A stretch of DNA of 64,000 bases, taken from assembly GCF_003570715.1 (NCBI RefSeq), contig NZ_QXXQ01000006.1, forward strand, positions 1 to 64,000. The letters are read 5' to 3'. The notes under the pieces are model-generated. The model was given only the letters and a program-made list of their open reading frames with translations, searched no databases and was not told where the DNA came from. Below, in pieces: positions 7,775-16,500 of this stretch. The stretch's first letter is position 1, and every line of letters starts with the position of its first letter. This DNA comes from Gemmobacter lutimaris. Lineage in GTDB: Bacteria > Pseudomonadota > Alphaproteobacteria > Rhodobacterales > Rhodobacteraceae. The translations under genes were made by a program, and so were the position numbers.

Positions 7775-8188
7775 ATGGCAGTGCAAAGCGGCAAGGACCT
7801 GCTGGTCAAGATCGACGTGAACGGCAGCCTTCAGTTCGAGACCATCGCGGGGTTGCGCGCCACGCGCATCAGCTTCAACGCGGAAACGGTGGATGTGACC
7901 AGCCTTGAAAGCCAGGGCGGCTGGCGCGAGTTGCTGGCGGGGGCGGGTGTGCGCTCGGCCAGTATCTCGGGCTCGGGGGTGTTCAGGGACTCCAATACCG
8001 ACGAGCGCGCGCGGCAGATCTTTTTCGATGGCGAGATGCCAAACTTCCAGGTGGTGATCCCGGATTTCGGCATCGTGGAGGGGCCGTTCCAGATCACCGC
8101 CATCGAATATTCCGGCAGCCATAACGGCGAGGCGACCTATGAGCTGACGCTCGCCTCGGCCGGTGCGCTGACGTTTACGGCGCTTTGA
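7775..8188 (+). CDS. GTA major tail tube protein (g9)
   Basis: A 137-residue tail tube subunit of the TP901-1 major tail protein type. Recognisable parts are GKDLLVKID, FETIAGLRATRISFNAETVDVTS, and GVRSASISGSGVFRDS. Hexameric rings of this protein build the short non-contractile tail. ATCGGAGA precedes ATG 7775. The next gene starts two bases after its stop. Confidence 0.92.
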   Translation: MAVQSGKDLLVKIDVNGSLQFETIAGLRATRISFNAETVDVTSLESQGGWRELLAGAGVRSASISGSGVFRDSNTDERARQIFFDGEMPNFQVVIPDFGIVEGPFQITAIEYSGSHNGEATYELTLASAGALTFTAL

Positions 8189-8190
8189 CC

Positions 8191-8511
8191 ATGGCGAACC
8201 CTTTTGCCGGTGAGGTGGTGGTGACGTTGGAGGGCGTGCCGCATGTGGCGAAGCTGACGCTCGGGGCGTTGGCGGAACTGGAGGTTACCTTGGGCGAGGA
8301 GACGCTGGTCGATCTGGTGACGCGGTTCGAGGCGGGGCGGATCTCCAGCCGCGATGTGCTCGCGCTTCTGGTGGCGGGCTTGCGCGGCGGCGGCTGGCAG
8401 GGTCGGGCCGAGGATCTGCGCACGGTCGAGATCGGCGGCGGGCCGGTCGGGGCGGCGCGGGCGGCTGCGGAATTGCTGGCGCGGGCCTTCGCACTGCCGG
8501 GCGAGGCATGA
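8191..8511 (+). CDS. GTA tail assembly chaperone (g10)
   Basis: A 106-residue protein of the GTA g10 family, equivalent to phage tail assembly chaperones lying between tail tube and tape measure genes. It contains HVAKLTLGALAELEVTLGEETLVDLVTRFEAG and SSRDVLALLVAGLRGGG. It probably coats the tape measure protein during tail assembly. Start chosen at ATG 8191. It overlaps g10.1 by four bases. Confidence 0.85.
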   Translation: MANPFAGEVVVTLEGVPHVAKLTLGALAELEVTLGEETLVDLVTRFEAGRISSRDVLALLVAGLRGGGWQGRAEDLRTVEIGGGPVGAARAAAELLARAFALPGEA

Positions 8512-8726
8512 GCGACATCGACTGGCCGGGGCTGATGCGGGCGGGGCTGAACGGGCTTGGGCTGACCCCGGCCGAGTTCTGGCGGCTGACGCCGGTGGAG
8601 CTGCGGCTGATGCTGGGGGCGGATCGCGCGGCCCCGGCGATGACACGGGCGCGGCTAGACGAACTGGCCGCGGCCTTTCCCGATCTGAGGAAGGACAGGA
8701 CGGATGGCGGATCTGGAGACGCTTGA
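8508..8726 (+). CDS. GTA phage tail assembly chaperone (g10.1)
   Basis: A 72-residue protein of the small GTA-associated family (TIGR02216 type). It has the motif DWPGLMRAGLNGLGLTPAEF followed by WRLTPVELRLMLG. It lies between g10 and the tape measure gene and overlaps both, as expected for the second half of a split chaperone. Whether it is made separately or by frameshift from g10 cannot be told here; it has its own overlapping ATG. Confidence 0.85.
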   Translation: MSDIDWPGLMRAGLNGLGLTPAEFWRLTPVELRLMLGADRAAPAMTRARLDELAAAFPDLRKDRTDGGSGDA

Positions 8727-9357
8727 AGATCAGGTCGCGGCGCTGGAGGCGACGCTGGACGGCACGACAGGCATGGTCACCGCCTTCGAGGGCGAGCTGG
8801 CGCGGATGCGCGACACGTTGCTGTTCACCGGCCGCGAGGTCAATCAACTGAGCAGCGGCATCAGCGGCGGCCTCAGGCGCGCCTTCGACGGGCTGGTGTT
8901 CGACGGCATGAAATTGTCGGATGCGTTGAAAAGCGTGGCGCGCAGCATGGTTGACACAGTTTACGGCGTGGCGATGAAGCCGGTGCAGAATGCGGTGGGC
9001 GGGTTGCTGGCCGAGGGGATGAATGCGCTGTTCAGCGGGATCATGCCCTTCGCCAAGGGTGGCGCCTTTACGCAGGGCCGGGTGATGCCTTTCGCCAAGG
9101 GTGGCGTGGTGTCGAGCCCGGTCAGCTTTCCCATGCGTGGCGGCAGCGGGCTGATGGGCGAGGCGGGGCCGGAGGCGATCATGCCGCTGGCGCGCGGTGC
9201 AGACGGGCGGCTGGGGGTGCAGGCCTCCGGCGGCGGGCGGCCGGTGACGGTGGTGATGAATATCACCACCCCCGATGTGCAGGGGTTTCAGCGCAGCCAG
9301 TCGCAGATTGCGGCACAGGCCAGCCGGGCGCTTGCGCGTGGCCAGCGCAACCGTTGA
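8704..9357 (+). CDS. GTA tape measure protein (g11)
   Basis: A 217-residue tape measure protein. This is very short for the family, in keeping with the short tail of GTA particles. The N-terminus is helical (LETLEDQVAALEATLDGTTG), the middle has a hydrophobic amphipathic region (SMVDTVYGVAMKPVQNAVGG) and the C-terminal part is Gly-rich with FAKGGAFTQGRVMPFAKGG and GLMGEAGPEAIMPL. The last motif is typical of phage tape measure C-termini. It overlaps g10.1 by 23 bases. Confidence 0.9.
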   Translation: MADLETLEDQVAALEATLDGTTGMVTAFEGELARMRDTLLFTGREVNQLSSGISGGLRRAFDGLVFDGMKLSDALKSVARSMVDTVYGVAMKPVQNAVGGLLAEGMNALFSGIMPFAKGGAFTQGRVMPFAKGGVVSSPVSFPMRGGSGLMGEAGPEAIMPLARGADGRLGVQASGGGRPVTVVMNITTPDVQGFQRSQSQIAAQASRALARGQRNR

Positions 9358-9366
9358 GGAGGGATC

Positions 9367-9999
9367 ATGGCATTTCACGACATTCGCTTTCCTGCCAACC
9401 TGAGCTTCGGTTCAGTCGGCGGGCCGGAGCGGCGCACGGAAATCGTGACGCTGACCAACGGGTTCGAGGAGCGGAACACGCCGTGGGAGCATTCGCGCCG
9501 GCGCTATGACGCAGGCGTGGGGCTGCGGTCGCTGGACGATGTGGAAACGCTGATCGCGTTCTTCGAGGCGCGGCGCGGGCAGATGTTCGGGTTTCGCTGG
9601 AAGGACTGGTCGGATTACAAATCCGGCCGTGCCTCGCGCGCGGTGACGCCGTTCGACCAGATCATCGGTACGGGCGATGGCGCGCGGGTCGAGTTCGGGC
9701 TGTGCAAGACCTATCGCTCGGGCGAGGCGAGTTATGTGCGGCCAGTGGTGAAGCCTGTGCGCGGCACCGTTCTGGTGGCGGTGGACCGCGATCAGAAGGT
9801 CGAAGGGCTGGAGTTCGACATTGATACAACAACGGGGGTGGTGCGGTTTTCCACGCCACCTGCGGTGGGGGTGGCGATCTCGGCCGGGTTCGAATTCGAC
9901 GTGCCGGTGCGGTTTGATACTGATCGCATTCAGACTTCGGTCGCTTCGTTTCAGGCGGGCGATGTGCCCAGTGTTCCGGTGGTGGAGGTGCGGGTATGA
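9367..9999 (+). CDS. GTA distal tail protein (g12, DUF2460)
   Basis: A 210-residue DUF2460 protein (TIGR02217). It forms the distal tail ring joining the tube to the hub. Family features are AFHDIRFPANLSFGSVGGPE at the start, RRRYDAGVGLRSLDDVETLI, and the FRWKDWSDYKSG motif. AGGAGG at 9357-9362 precedes ATG 9367. It overlaps g13 by four bases. Confidence 0.93.
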   Translation: MAFHDIRFPANLSFGSVGGPERRTEIVTLTNGFEERNTPWEHSRRRYDAGVGLRSLDDVETLIAFFEARRGQMFGFRWKDWSDYKSGRASRAVTPFDQIIGTGDGARVEFGLCKTYRSGEASYVRPVVKPVRGTVLVAVDRDQKVEGLEFDIDTTTGVVRFSTPPAVGVAISAGFEFDVPVRFDTDRIQTSVASFQAGDVPSVPVVEVRV

Positions 10000-10886
10000 G
10001 CGCGCGCGACGATCTGCTGGCGCATCTGGCGGGCGGCGTGACAACGGTGTGCCGGGCCTGGCTGGTGCGGCGGGTTGACGGGACGCAGATGGGCTTTACC
10101 GACCATGACGGTGATCTGCGGTTCGGGGGGGTAACCTTCCGCGCCTCGACCGGGCTGACGGCGGGGGCCTTGCAGCAATCGACCGGGCTTTCCGTGGATA
10201 ATACGCAGGCCATGGGGGCGCTGAGCGATGTTGGGCTGACCGAGGCCGATATTCTGGCCGGGCGCTATGATGGCGCCGAGGTTGAGGCATGGCTGGTCAA
10301 CTGGGCCGATCTGGAGCAACGCGATCTGCTGTTTCGCGGCACTTTGGGCGAGATCACGCGCAATGGCACGGGATTCGAGGCAGAACTGCGCGGGCTGGCC
10401 GAGCGGCTGAACCATCCGCAGGGGCGGGTGTATCAGCGCGAATGCGCGGCGCTGCTGCGGGACAAAGAGTGCGGGGTCGATCTGGACGACCCGCAGTTTG
10501 TCGCCGATTGTGTGCTGGCCGAGGTGGCGGAGCGGCGCGTGTTCCGCTTTGCGCCGCTGGTGGAATATCCGCAGGGCTGGTTCGAGCGCGGGGTGCTGAC
10601 TTTGCGCGACGGGGCGGCGGCTGGTCTGTCGGGGGCGATCAAGACAGACCGTATTCTTGCCGACGGTCGGCGCGAGATAGGGCTGTGGCGCGCCTTGGGT
10701 GCCGATGTGGCGGCGGGCACGGCGGTGCGGCTGGTGGCGGGATGCGACAAGCGGCCCGAGACCTGTCGGCAGAAGTTCAACAATTTCCTGAACTTTCGTG
10801 GCTTTCCGCATATTCCGGGCGAGGATTGGCTGACCTCTTTCCCGTCCTCGTCTTTGGTCAATGACGGCAGGAGTCTTCGCGGATGA
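9996..10886 (+). CDS. GTA baseplate hub protein (g13, DUF2163)
   Basis: A 296-residue DUF2163/TIGR02218 protein, the hub of the GTA baseplate. Conserved cysteines occur in YQRECAALLRDKECGVDLDD, ADCVLAE and GCDKRPETCRQKFNN; from memory the RcGTA structure places an iron-sulfur cluster in this protein, and the residues for it are present. FRGFPHIPGEDW near the C-terminus is a family signature. It is coupled to g12 and g14 by four-base overlaps. Confidence 0.92.
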   Translation: MSARDDLLAHLAGGVTTVCRAWLVRRVDGTQMGFTDHDGDLRFGGVTFRASTGLTAGALQQSTGLSVDNTQAMGALSDVGLTEADILAGRYDGAEVEAWLVNWADLEQRDLLFRGTLGEITRNGTGFEAELRGLAERLNHPQGRVYQRECAALLRDKECGVDLDDPQFVADCVLAEVAERRVFRFAPLVEYPQGWFERGVLTLRDGAAAGLSGAIKTDRILADGRREIGLWRALGADVAAGTAVRLVAGCDKRPETCRQKFNNFLNFRGFPHIPGEDWLTSFPSSSLVNDGRSLRG

Positions 10887-11332
10887 GCCGGGGTGACGAA
10901 ATCGTTGCGGAGGCGCGGCGCTGGATCGGCACGCCCTACCTGCATCAATGCGCGACGCGGGGGGCGGGGACGGATTGTCTTGGCCTGATCCGGGGTGTCT
11001 GGCGGGCTCTGGTGGGACCGGAGCCGACCGAAGTTCCACCCTATACGCAGGATTGGGCGGAGCCCTCGGGCGAGGAGGCGCTGCTGGTTGCGGGGATGCG
11101 GTTCTTGATCCCCAAGCCGATGACTGAGGCCGCGCCGGGCGATGTGATCCTGTTTCGCATGCGCGCGGGCAGTGTGGCGAAGCATCTGGGCATCATGGCC
11201 GAGGTCGGGCGGCGTGAAAGCTTCGTTCACGCCTATACGGGGCATGGGGTGATTGAAAGCCCGCTGTCTGCCCCCTGGAAGCGCCGCATAGCGGCGCGGT
11301 TCGCATTTCCTGACCGTGCAGAGCGCGGCTGA
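10883..11332 (+). CDS. GTA NlpC/P60-type peptidase (g14)
   Basis: A 149-residue NlpC/P60-fold cell wall peptidase carried at the tail tip, thought to open the peptidoglycan of the recipient. The catalytic Cys lies in GTDCLGLIRGVW (C32) and the His in VAKHLGIMAE (H101). GTPYLHQCATRGAG upstream of the Cys is typical of GTA and phage members. Its start overlaps the g13 stop and g15 follows after 24 bases with AAGGAGCG before its ATG. Confidence 0.92.
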   Translation: MSRGDEIVAEARRWIGTPYLHQCATRGAGTDCLGLIRGVWRALVGPEPTEVPPYTQDWAEPSGEEALLVAGMRFLIPKPMTEAAPGDVILFRMRAGSVAKHLGIMAEVGRRESFVHAYTGHGVIESPLSAPWKRRIAARFAFPDRAERG

Positions 11333-11356
11333 GCAATCTTCGAAGGAGCGCGCTGA

Positions 11357-14300
11357 ATGGCGACGATACTGCTGTCCGCGGCCGGGGCCGCGATCGGATC
11401 GGGCTTTGGCGGCACGGTTCTGGGCCTGTCCGGCGCGGTGATCGGCCGCGCGGTGGGGGCCACGCTGGGCCGCGTGCTGGACCAGAAGCTGCTGGGCGCG
11501 GGCTCCGAGGCGGTCGAGGTTGGGCGGGTGGATCGTTTCCGCCTGATGGGGGCTTCGGAAGGGGCGGCGGTGGCGCAGGTCTTTGGCCGGGTGCGGGTGG
11601 CGGGTCAGGTGATCTGGGCCACACGCTTCATGGAACAGACCAGCACCACCGGCGGCGGCAAGGGTGCGCCGAGCCCGCGCACCACGACCTATTCCTACAG
11701 CGTCAGCCTTGCCGTCGCGCTGTGTCAGGGGCGAATTTCCAGCATTGGCCGGATCTGGGCCGACGGGGTGGAAATCGCGTCGGGCGAATTGAGCCTGCGG
11801 GTCTATACCGGCAGCGATACGCAACTGCCCGATCCGAAGATAGAGGCGGTGGAGGGGGCGGATCTGGCGCCAGCCTATCGCGGTATCGCCTATGTGGTGA
11901 TCGAGGATCTGGAGCTTGGCCGGTTCGGCAACCGGGTGCCGCAGCTTTCCTTCGAGGTGATCCGCCCGGCGCAAGGCGCTGCGGCGGCGGCGATGACCAG
12001 CCTTCAGGACGCTGTGCGGGCCGTTGCGCTGATCCCCGGCACGGGCGAATATTCGCTGGCCACCACGGCGGTGCATTACGCCGAGGGCGATGCGGCGGTG
12101 CGGTCGGCCAATGTGAACTCGCCCTCGGGGCGCAGCGATTTCCTGACCTCGCTGAAGCAGCTTGAGGAGGAGGCGCCGAACTGCGGTTCGGTCTCGCTGG
12201 TGGTATCGTGGTTTGGCAGTGACCTGCGCTGCGGGACATGCGAGATCCGTCCCAAGGTCGAACAGACCGCGCAGGAAGGCGTGGGTATGGTCTGGCGGGC
12301 GGGCGGCATCGGGCGCGATGCGGCGCAGGAGGTGCCGCGCATTGACTGGAGCTCCGTCTATGGTGGCACACCCGCCGATGCGGCGGTGGTGGAGGCGATC
12401 ACGGCGCTGCGGGCAAAGGGGCAGAGCGTGATGTTCTACCCCTTCATCCTGATGGAGCAACTGGCCGGCAACGGGTTGGAAAACCCCTGGGACGGCGCGG
12501 CCGACCAGCCGCCCTTGCCCTGGCGTGGCCGCATCACGCTGGCGCAGGCGCCGGGGCGGGCCGGGTCGAGCGATCAGACCTCTGGCGCGGTCGCCGAGGT
12601 GGCGGATTTCTTCGGCAGCGCCCAGCCTTCGGATTTCACCATTGATGGCACTTCGGTCAGCTATGCTGGTGCTACCGAATGGCGCTATCGCCGCTTCATC
12701 CTGCATTACGCGCATCTTTGCGCGGCGGCGGGCGGGGTCGATGCCTTCTGCATCGGGTCGGAAATGCGCGGGTTGACGCAAATCCGCGGGCCGGGTCACA
12801 GTTTTCCGGCGGTGGCGGCACTGCGCCAGCTTGCGGCCGAGGTGCGGGCGATCCTCGGGGCTGGCACCAAGATCAGCTATGCGGCCGACTGGTCGGAGTA
12901 TTTTGGCTATCACACGGGCGGGAATGTATATTTCCACCTTGATCCGCTTTGGGCCGACCCGAATATCGACTTCATCGGCATCGACAATTACATGCCGCTG
13001 AGCGACTGGCGCGACGAGGAAGGGCATCTGGATGCGGCATGGCGCCGGGTCTATGACCTTGATTATCTGAAGGCCAATGTCGCAGGCGGTGAGGGGTTCG
13101 ACTGGTACTACGACAGTGACGAGGCCGAGCAGCTGCAACGCCGTCGTCCCATCGAGGATGGTGCCTATGGCGAGCCCTGGGTCTATCGCTACAAGGATCT
13201 GCGGTCCTGGTGGTCCGAACGCCACCACGACCGGATCGACGGGGTGCGCGCGGCGGTGGCATCCGACTGGGTGCCGCAGTCGAAGCCGGTCTGGTTCACC
13301 GAATATGGTTGTGCGGCCATCGACAAGGGTGCCAACCAGCCGAACAGGTTTCTGGATCCGAAATCCTCGGAATCCGTTTTGCCGAGGGCATCGACCGGGC
13401 GGCGCGATGATCTGATGCAGATGCATTATCTGCTGGCGTTCCATGAATACTGGGCTGACCCGGTGCATAACCCGCGCTCGGCGCTTTATGACGGGCGGAT
13501 GCTGGATACGGCGCGGTCGCATGTCTGGGCCTGGGATGCACGGCCCTATCCGGCCTTTCCTGCTGTTGCGAGCGTCTGGAGCGACGGCGGCAATTACGCG
13601 CGTGGCCACTGGATCACCGGGCGCATGGCCGGGCAGCGGCTTGCGGCGGTTGTGGCCGAGATTTGCGAGCGCGCAGGGCTGACGGATTTCGATGTCTCTG
13701 ATCTGGTCGGCGTGGTGCGGGGCTTTTACCTGACCGAGATCGGATCGGCCCGCGCGGCCTTGCAACCGCTGATGCTGGCCTATGGGTTCGATGCCACCGA
13801 TCAGGGCGGCAAGCTGGTGTTCCGCATGCGGGACGGCAAGACGGGCGCGAGCTTCGCCACGGAAAGCCTTGCCGTTTCGCCAGATCTGTCAGGGCCGGTG
13901 GAGACCAGCCGCAGTCCAGAGCCTGAAAGCGCCGGGCGGGTCCAGGTGGGCTTTACCGAGGCCGATGGCGATTTCGCGGTGCGGCAGGCGGGGGCAGTGG
14001 CGCCGGGGGATGTGGTGCCGACGGTGGCGCAATCCGACCTGCCGCTGGTGCTGACCCGGGCCGAGGGCGCGGCCATCGCCGAACGCTGGCTGGCGGAGGC
14101 GCAGGTGGCGCGCGATACGCTGCGCTTTGCGCTGCCGCGTTCGGCCATGGGCTTGCGCGCGGGTGATGTGGCGCGGGTCGCGGGCGCGGATTACCGTATT
14201 GATCGGCTGGAGCATGGTGACGTGCTGATGGCCGAAGGCGTGCGCACCGAACGCGGGCTTTATCTGCCCGCGCCCTATGCCGAGGAAATCCCCGAGCCGC

Positions 14301-15250
14301 GCGCCTATCTGGCGCCGCTGCCGATTTATCCGGTGTTCCTCGATCTGCCGCTTCTGACCGGGTCCGAGGTTCCGGGGGCACCGCATGTGGCAGCGGGCGG
14401 GCGGCCCTGGCCGGGGACGGTCGCGCTGTGGTCGGCACCCGAGGATGCGGGCTATGCGCTGAACACCACGATCAGCCGCAGCGCAACCATCGGGCGGACC
14501 GAGACGGTGCTGGCGCGCGCACCTGCCGGGCGATGGGATCGCGGGGCGGGGCTGCGGGTGCGGCTGACCTCGGGGCATCTGACCTCGGCCGGGAAGCGGG
14601 CGGTGCTGGGAGGTGGCAATGCCATGGCCATCGGTGATGCGGACAGCGGCATCTGGGAGGTGTTCCAGTTTACGGAAGCGCAGCTTGTGGCGCCGATGAC
14701 CTATGAGCTTCGGATGCGGCTGCGCGGGCAGGCTGGAACCGACGGGGTGATGCCTGATGAATGGCCTATCGGCAGCCAGATCGTGCTGCTGGATGGGGCA
14801 CCGACGCAGATCGATCTGCCACCCGGCCTGCGCGGGCTGGAGCGGCATTACCGCATCGGTGTCGCAGCGCGGGGATATGACCACCCGACAGTCACGCATC
14901 GGGTGGCGGCTTTCGAGGGCGTGGGGTTGCGGCCCTATGCGCCCTGCCACCTGACGGCGCAGCGCAATGGCGGTGATCTGGCCCTTGCCTGGGTGCGGCG
15001 CACCCGGAGCGACGGCGATGGCTGGCAGGCGGCGGAAGTGCCGCTGGGCGAGGACCGGGAGGATTACCTCGTGCAGGTCTGGCAAGGCGCGACCCTGCTG
15101 CGTGAGGATCGTTGCTCTGCGCCGGGTTGGACCTATCCGGTCGCGATGCAATCGGCTGATGGCGCGGCAGGCCCCGTGGAACTGCGCGTCGCGCAGCTTT
15201 CCGCCAGCTTCGGCGCCGGGCCGACCGCGGCGCTGACATTCGTGCTGTAA
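11357..15250 (+). CDS. GTA TIM-barrel host-specificity protein (g15)
   Basis: At 1297 residues this is the largest GTA gene, the megatron tail-fibre protein of the baseplate. The N-terminus has a Gly/Ala-rich hydrophobic segment (LLSAAGAAIGSGFGGTVLG). The middle holds a glycoside-hydrolase-like TIM barrel (FCIGSEMRGLTQIRG, ISYAADWSEYFGYH, DFIGIDNYMPLSDWR, KPVWFTEYGCAAIDKGANQP). C-terminal tail domains (phage tail protein type) complete it. It probably binds or degrades cell surface polysaccharide of recipients. The stop TAA shares its last base with the next ATG. Confidence 0.93.
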   Translation: MATILLSAAGAAIGSGFGGTVLGLSGAVIGRAVGATLGRVLDQKLLGAGSEAVEVGRVDRFRLMGASEGAAVAQVFGRVRVAGQVIWATRFMEQTSTTGGGKGAPSPRTTTYSYSVSLAVALCQGRISSIGRIWADGVEIASGELSLRVYTGSDTQLPDPKIEAVEGADLAPAYRGIAYVVIEDLELGRFGNRVPQLSFEVIRPAQGAAAAAMTSLQDAVRAVALIPGTGEYSLATTAVHYAEGDAAVRSANVNSPSGRSDFLTSLKQLEEEAPNCGSVSLVVSWFGSDLRCGTCEIRPKVEQTAQEGVGMVWRAGGIGRDAAQEVPRIDWSSVYGGTPADAAVVEAITALRAKGQSVMFYPFILMEQLAGNGLENPWDGAADQPPLPWRGRITLAQAPGRAGSSDQTSGAVAEVADFFGSAQPSDFTIDGTSVSYAGATEWRYRRFILHYAHLCAAAGGVDAFCIGSEMRGLTQIRGPGHSFPAVAALRQLAAEVRAILGAGTKISYAADWSEYFGYHTGGNVYFHLDPLWADPNIDFIGIDNYMPLSDWRDEEGHLDAAWRRVYDLDYLKANVAGGEGFDWYYDSDEAEQLQRRRPIEDGAYGEPWVYRYKDLRSWWSERHHDRIDGVRAAVASDWVPQSKPVWFTEYGCAAIDKGANQPNRFLDPKSSESVLPRASTGRRDDLMQMHYLLAFHEYWADPVHNPRSALYDGRMLDTARSHVWAWDARPYPAFPAVASVWSDGGNYARGHWITGRMAGQRLAAVVAEICERAGLTDFDVSDLVGVVRGFYLTEIGSARAALQPLMLAYGFDATDQGGKLVFRMRDGKTGASFATESLAVSPDLSGPVETSRSPEPESAGRVQVGFTEADGDFAVRQAGAVAPGDVVPTVAQSDLPLVLTRAEGAAIAERWLAEAQVARDTLRFALPRSAMGLRAGDVARVAGADYRIDRLEHGDVLMAEGVRTERGLYLPAPYAEEIPEPRAYLAPLPIYPVFLDLPLLTGSEVPGAPHVAAGGRPWPGTVALWSAPEDAGYALNTTISRSATIGRTETVLARAPAGRWDRGAGLRVRLTSGHLTSAGKRAVLGGGNAMAIGDADSGIWEVFQFTEAQLVAPMTYELRMRLRGQAGTDGVMPDEWPIGSQIVLLDGAPTQIDLPPGLRGLERHYRIGVAARGYDHPTVTHRVAAFEGVGLRPYAPCHLTAQRNGGDLALAWVRRTRSDGDGWQAAEVPLGEDREDYLVQVWQGATLLREDRCSAPGWTYPVAMQSADGAAGPVELRVAQLSASFGAGPTAALTFVL

Positions 15251-15543
15251 TGCGTGCGGTGCTGCCGGGCGATCTGAATGCGGCCGCGCGCGCGTTGATG
15301 GCGCGGCCCCGGCAGGAATGGGAGCTGCTGGCCGACCGCCTGATTGCCGAGGCACATATGGCGCATCGCATCGTCAAACGCCTTGGCCGGATGGCTCCCG
15401 GCCTTGGCGATGGCAGCCTGATGTCGCGCGCCATGCTGTGCCCTGCACGCCGCGAGGCGCACCCGTCAGACCGGGCCTTTCTGGCGGCGCAGGAGATCAC
15501 GATCCGGCGATTGCTGCTCTGGTATTGCCGGATGGAAGGGTGA
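15250..15543 (+). CDS. GTA-associated small protein after g15
   Basis: A 97-residue helical protein whose ATG overlaps the g15 stop by one base (TAATG). The composition is Arg/Ala-rich, with NAAARALMARPRQEWELLAD and HRIVKRLGRMAPGLGDGSLM. A homologous small ORF (rcc01698-like) follows g15 in other Rhodobacterales GTA clusters. Function is unknown. One-base coupling suggests it is made together with the tail tip and may be the last gene of the operon. Confidence 0.65.
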   Translation: MRAVLPGDLNAAARALMARPRQEWELLADRLIAEAHMAHRIVKRLGRMAPGLGDGSLMSRAMLCPARREAHPSDRAFLAAQEITIRRLLLWYCRMEG

Positions 15544-15548
15544 CGTCT

Positions 15549-15599
15549 GGAACGGACGTGAAAATTGCCTATACTGTCGTTCCAATACCCGAACGGACG
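15549..15599 (+). promoter_or_regulatory. cysE promoter with repeated AACGGACG motif
   Basis: GGAACG (15549-15554) and CGTTCC (15578-15583) form an inverted repeat around a probable -10 element TATACT (15570-15575). AACGGACG occurs twice in direct orientation (15551-15558 and 15592-15599). The arrangement looks like an operator over the cysE promoter. The binding protein is unknown. Confidence 0.4.
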
Positions 15600-15608
15600 G
15601 AGTTCCCC

Positions 15609-16421
15609 ATGGCAGAGACCAGAGTCAAAATCGCCCCGGTCGATCCGGTGTGGTCGCGTGTCTGCGAAGAGGCGCTGGCAGCGGTGGCGGCCGAGCCGCT
15701 TCTGGGCGGGCTGGTCCATTCCAGCCTGCTGCACCATCCGACAATGGAACGCGCGCTTGCCTATCGCTTTTCGCTGAAACTCGCCAGCGGCGAGATGAGT
15801 GAGCAGCTTCTGCGCGAGATCGCGGATGAAGCCTATGCCTCCGATCCGGCGCTGGGCCAATCGGCGCGCGCCGATCTGGTGGCGGTGTTCGACCGTGACC
15901 CCGCCTGCCATCGCTATTTGCAGCCCATGCTGTTCTTCAAGGGCTATCAGGCGGTGCAGGCCTATCGCGTGGGCCATTGGCTCTGGGGGCAGGGGCGGGC
16001 TGACATGGCTTATTTCGTGCAGATGCGCGTGTCAGAGGTGTTTGGCGTCGATATTCACCCGGCGGCCCGCATCGGGCGCGGCATCATGATCGACCACGCC
16101 CATTCCATCGTCATCGGTGAAACGGCGGTGGTGGGCGACAATGTGTCCATGCTGCATTCGGTGACGCTGGGCGGAACCGGCAAAGAAGACGGCGACCGCC
16201 ACCCCAAGATCGCTGATGGCGTGCTGATCGGGGCGGGGGCCAAGGTGCTGGGCAATATCAGCATCGGCCATTGCTCGCGTATCGCGGCCGGGTCCGTAGT
16301 GTTGCAGGACGTGCCGCCCTGCACGACCGTGGCCGGCGTTCCGGCCAAGGTGGTGGGGGAAGCGGGGTGTTCGCAACCCGCCGTCAGCATGAACCAGATC
16401 CTGAAGGACTGCGACTGCTGA
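15609..16421 (+). CDS. cysE: Serine O-acetyltransferase
   Basis: A 270-residue CysE that makes O-acetylserine from serine and acetyl-CoA, the committed step of cysteine synthesis, in the cytoplasm. The N-terminal helical domain is followed by a left-handed beta-helix of hexapeptide repeats (IGRGIMIDHAHSIVIGETAVVGDNVSM, IGAGAKVLGNISIGHCSRI). The catalytic His lies in MIDHAHS. The flexible C-terminus ends in ILKDCDC. Start ATG 15609 is within a promoter-proximal context separate from the GTA operon. It ends in a terminator shared with pdhC. Confidence 0.95.
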   Translation: MAETRVKIAPVDPVWSRVCEEALAAVAAEPLLGGLVHSSLLHHPTMERALAYRFSLKLASGEMSEQLLREIADEAYASDPALGQSARADLVAVFDRDPACHRYLQPMLFFKGYQAVQAYRVGHWLWGQGRADMAYFVQMRVSEVFGVDIHPAARIGRGIMIDHAHSIVIGETAVVGDNVSMLHSVTLGGTGKEDGDRHPKIADGVLIGAGAKVLGNISIGHCSRIAAGSVVLQDVPPCTTVAGVPAKVVGEAGCSQPAVSMNQILKDCDC

Positions 16422-16443
16422 AACCTGTCGCAGGTGAAAACGA

Positions 16444-16473
16444 AAAAGGCCCCGGAGCGATCCGGGGCCTTTT
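16444..16473. terminator. Bidirectional terminator cysE / pdhC
   Basis: A perfect 13-bp stem, AAAAGGCCCCGGA with TCCGGGGCCTTTT, closed by a GCGA tetraloop. The A- and T-runs on either side let it work in both directions between two convergent genes. Confidence 0.9.
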
Positions 16474-16500
16474 CCATTGGGGTGCTTGGGGTGCTGGCTG

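Noticed and set aside
10433-13765. A 1110-residue open frame antisense to the GTA tail genes
   Set aside because: It runs across several well-supported plus-strand genes (g13, g14, g15) and is low complexity in Arg, Pro and His. It is a shadow frame.
1-15543. The phage-like region as an inducible prophage, with tRNA-Ser as attachment site
   Set aside because: There is no integrase, repressor, replication or lysis gene and no second tRNA 3'-end copy. The gene order is exactly that of a GTA.
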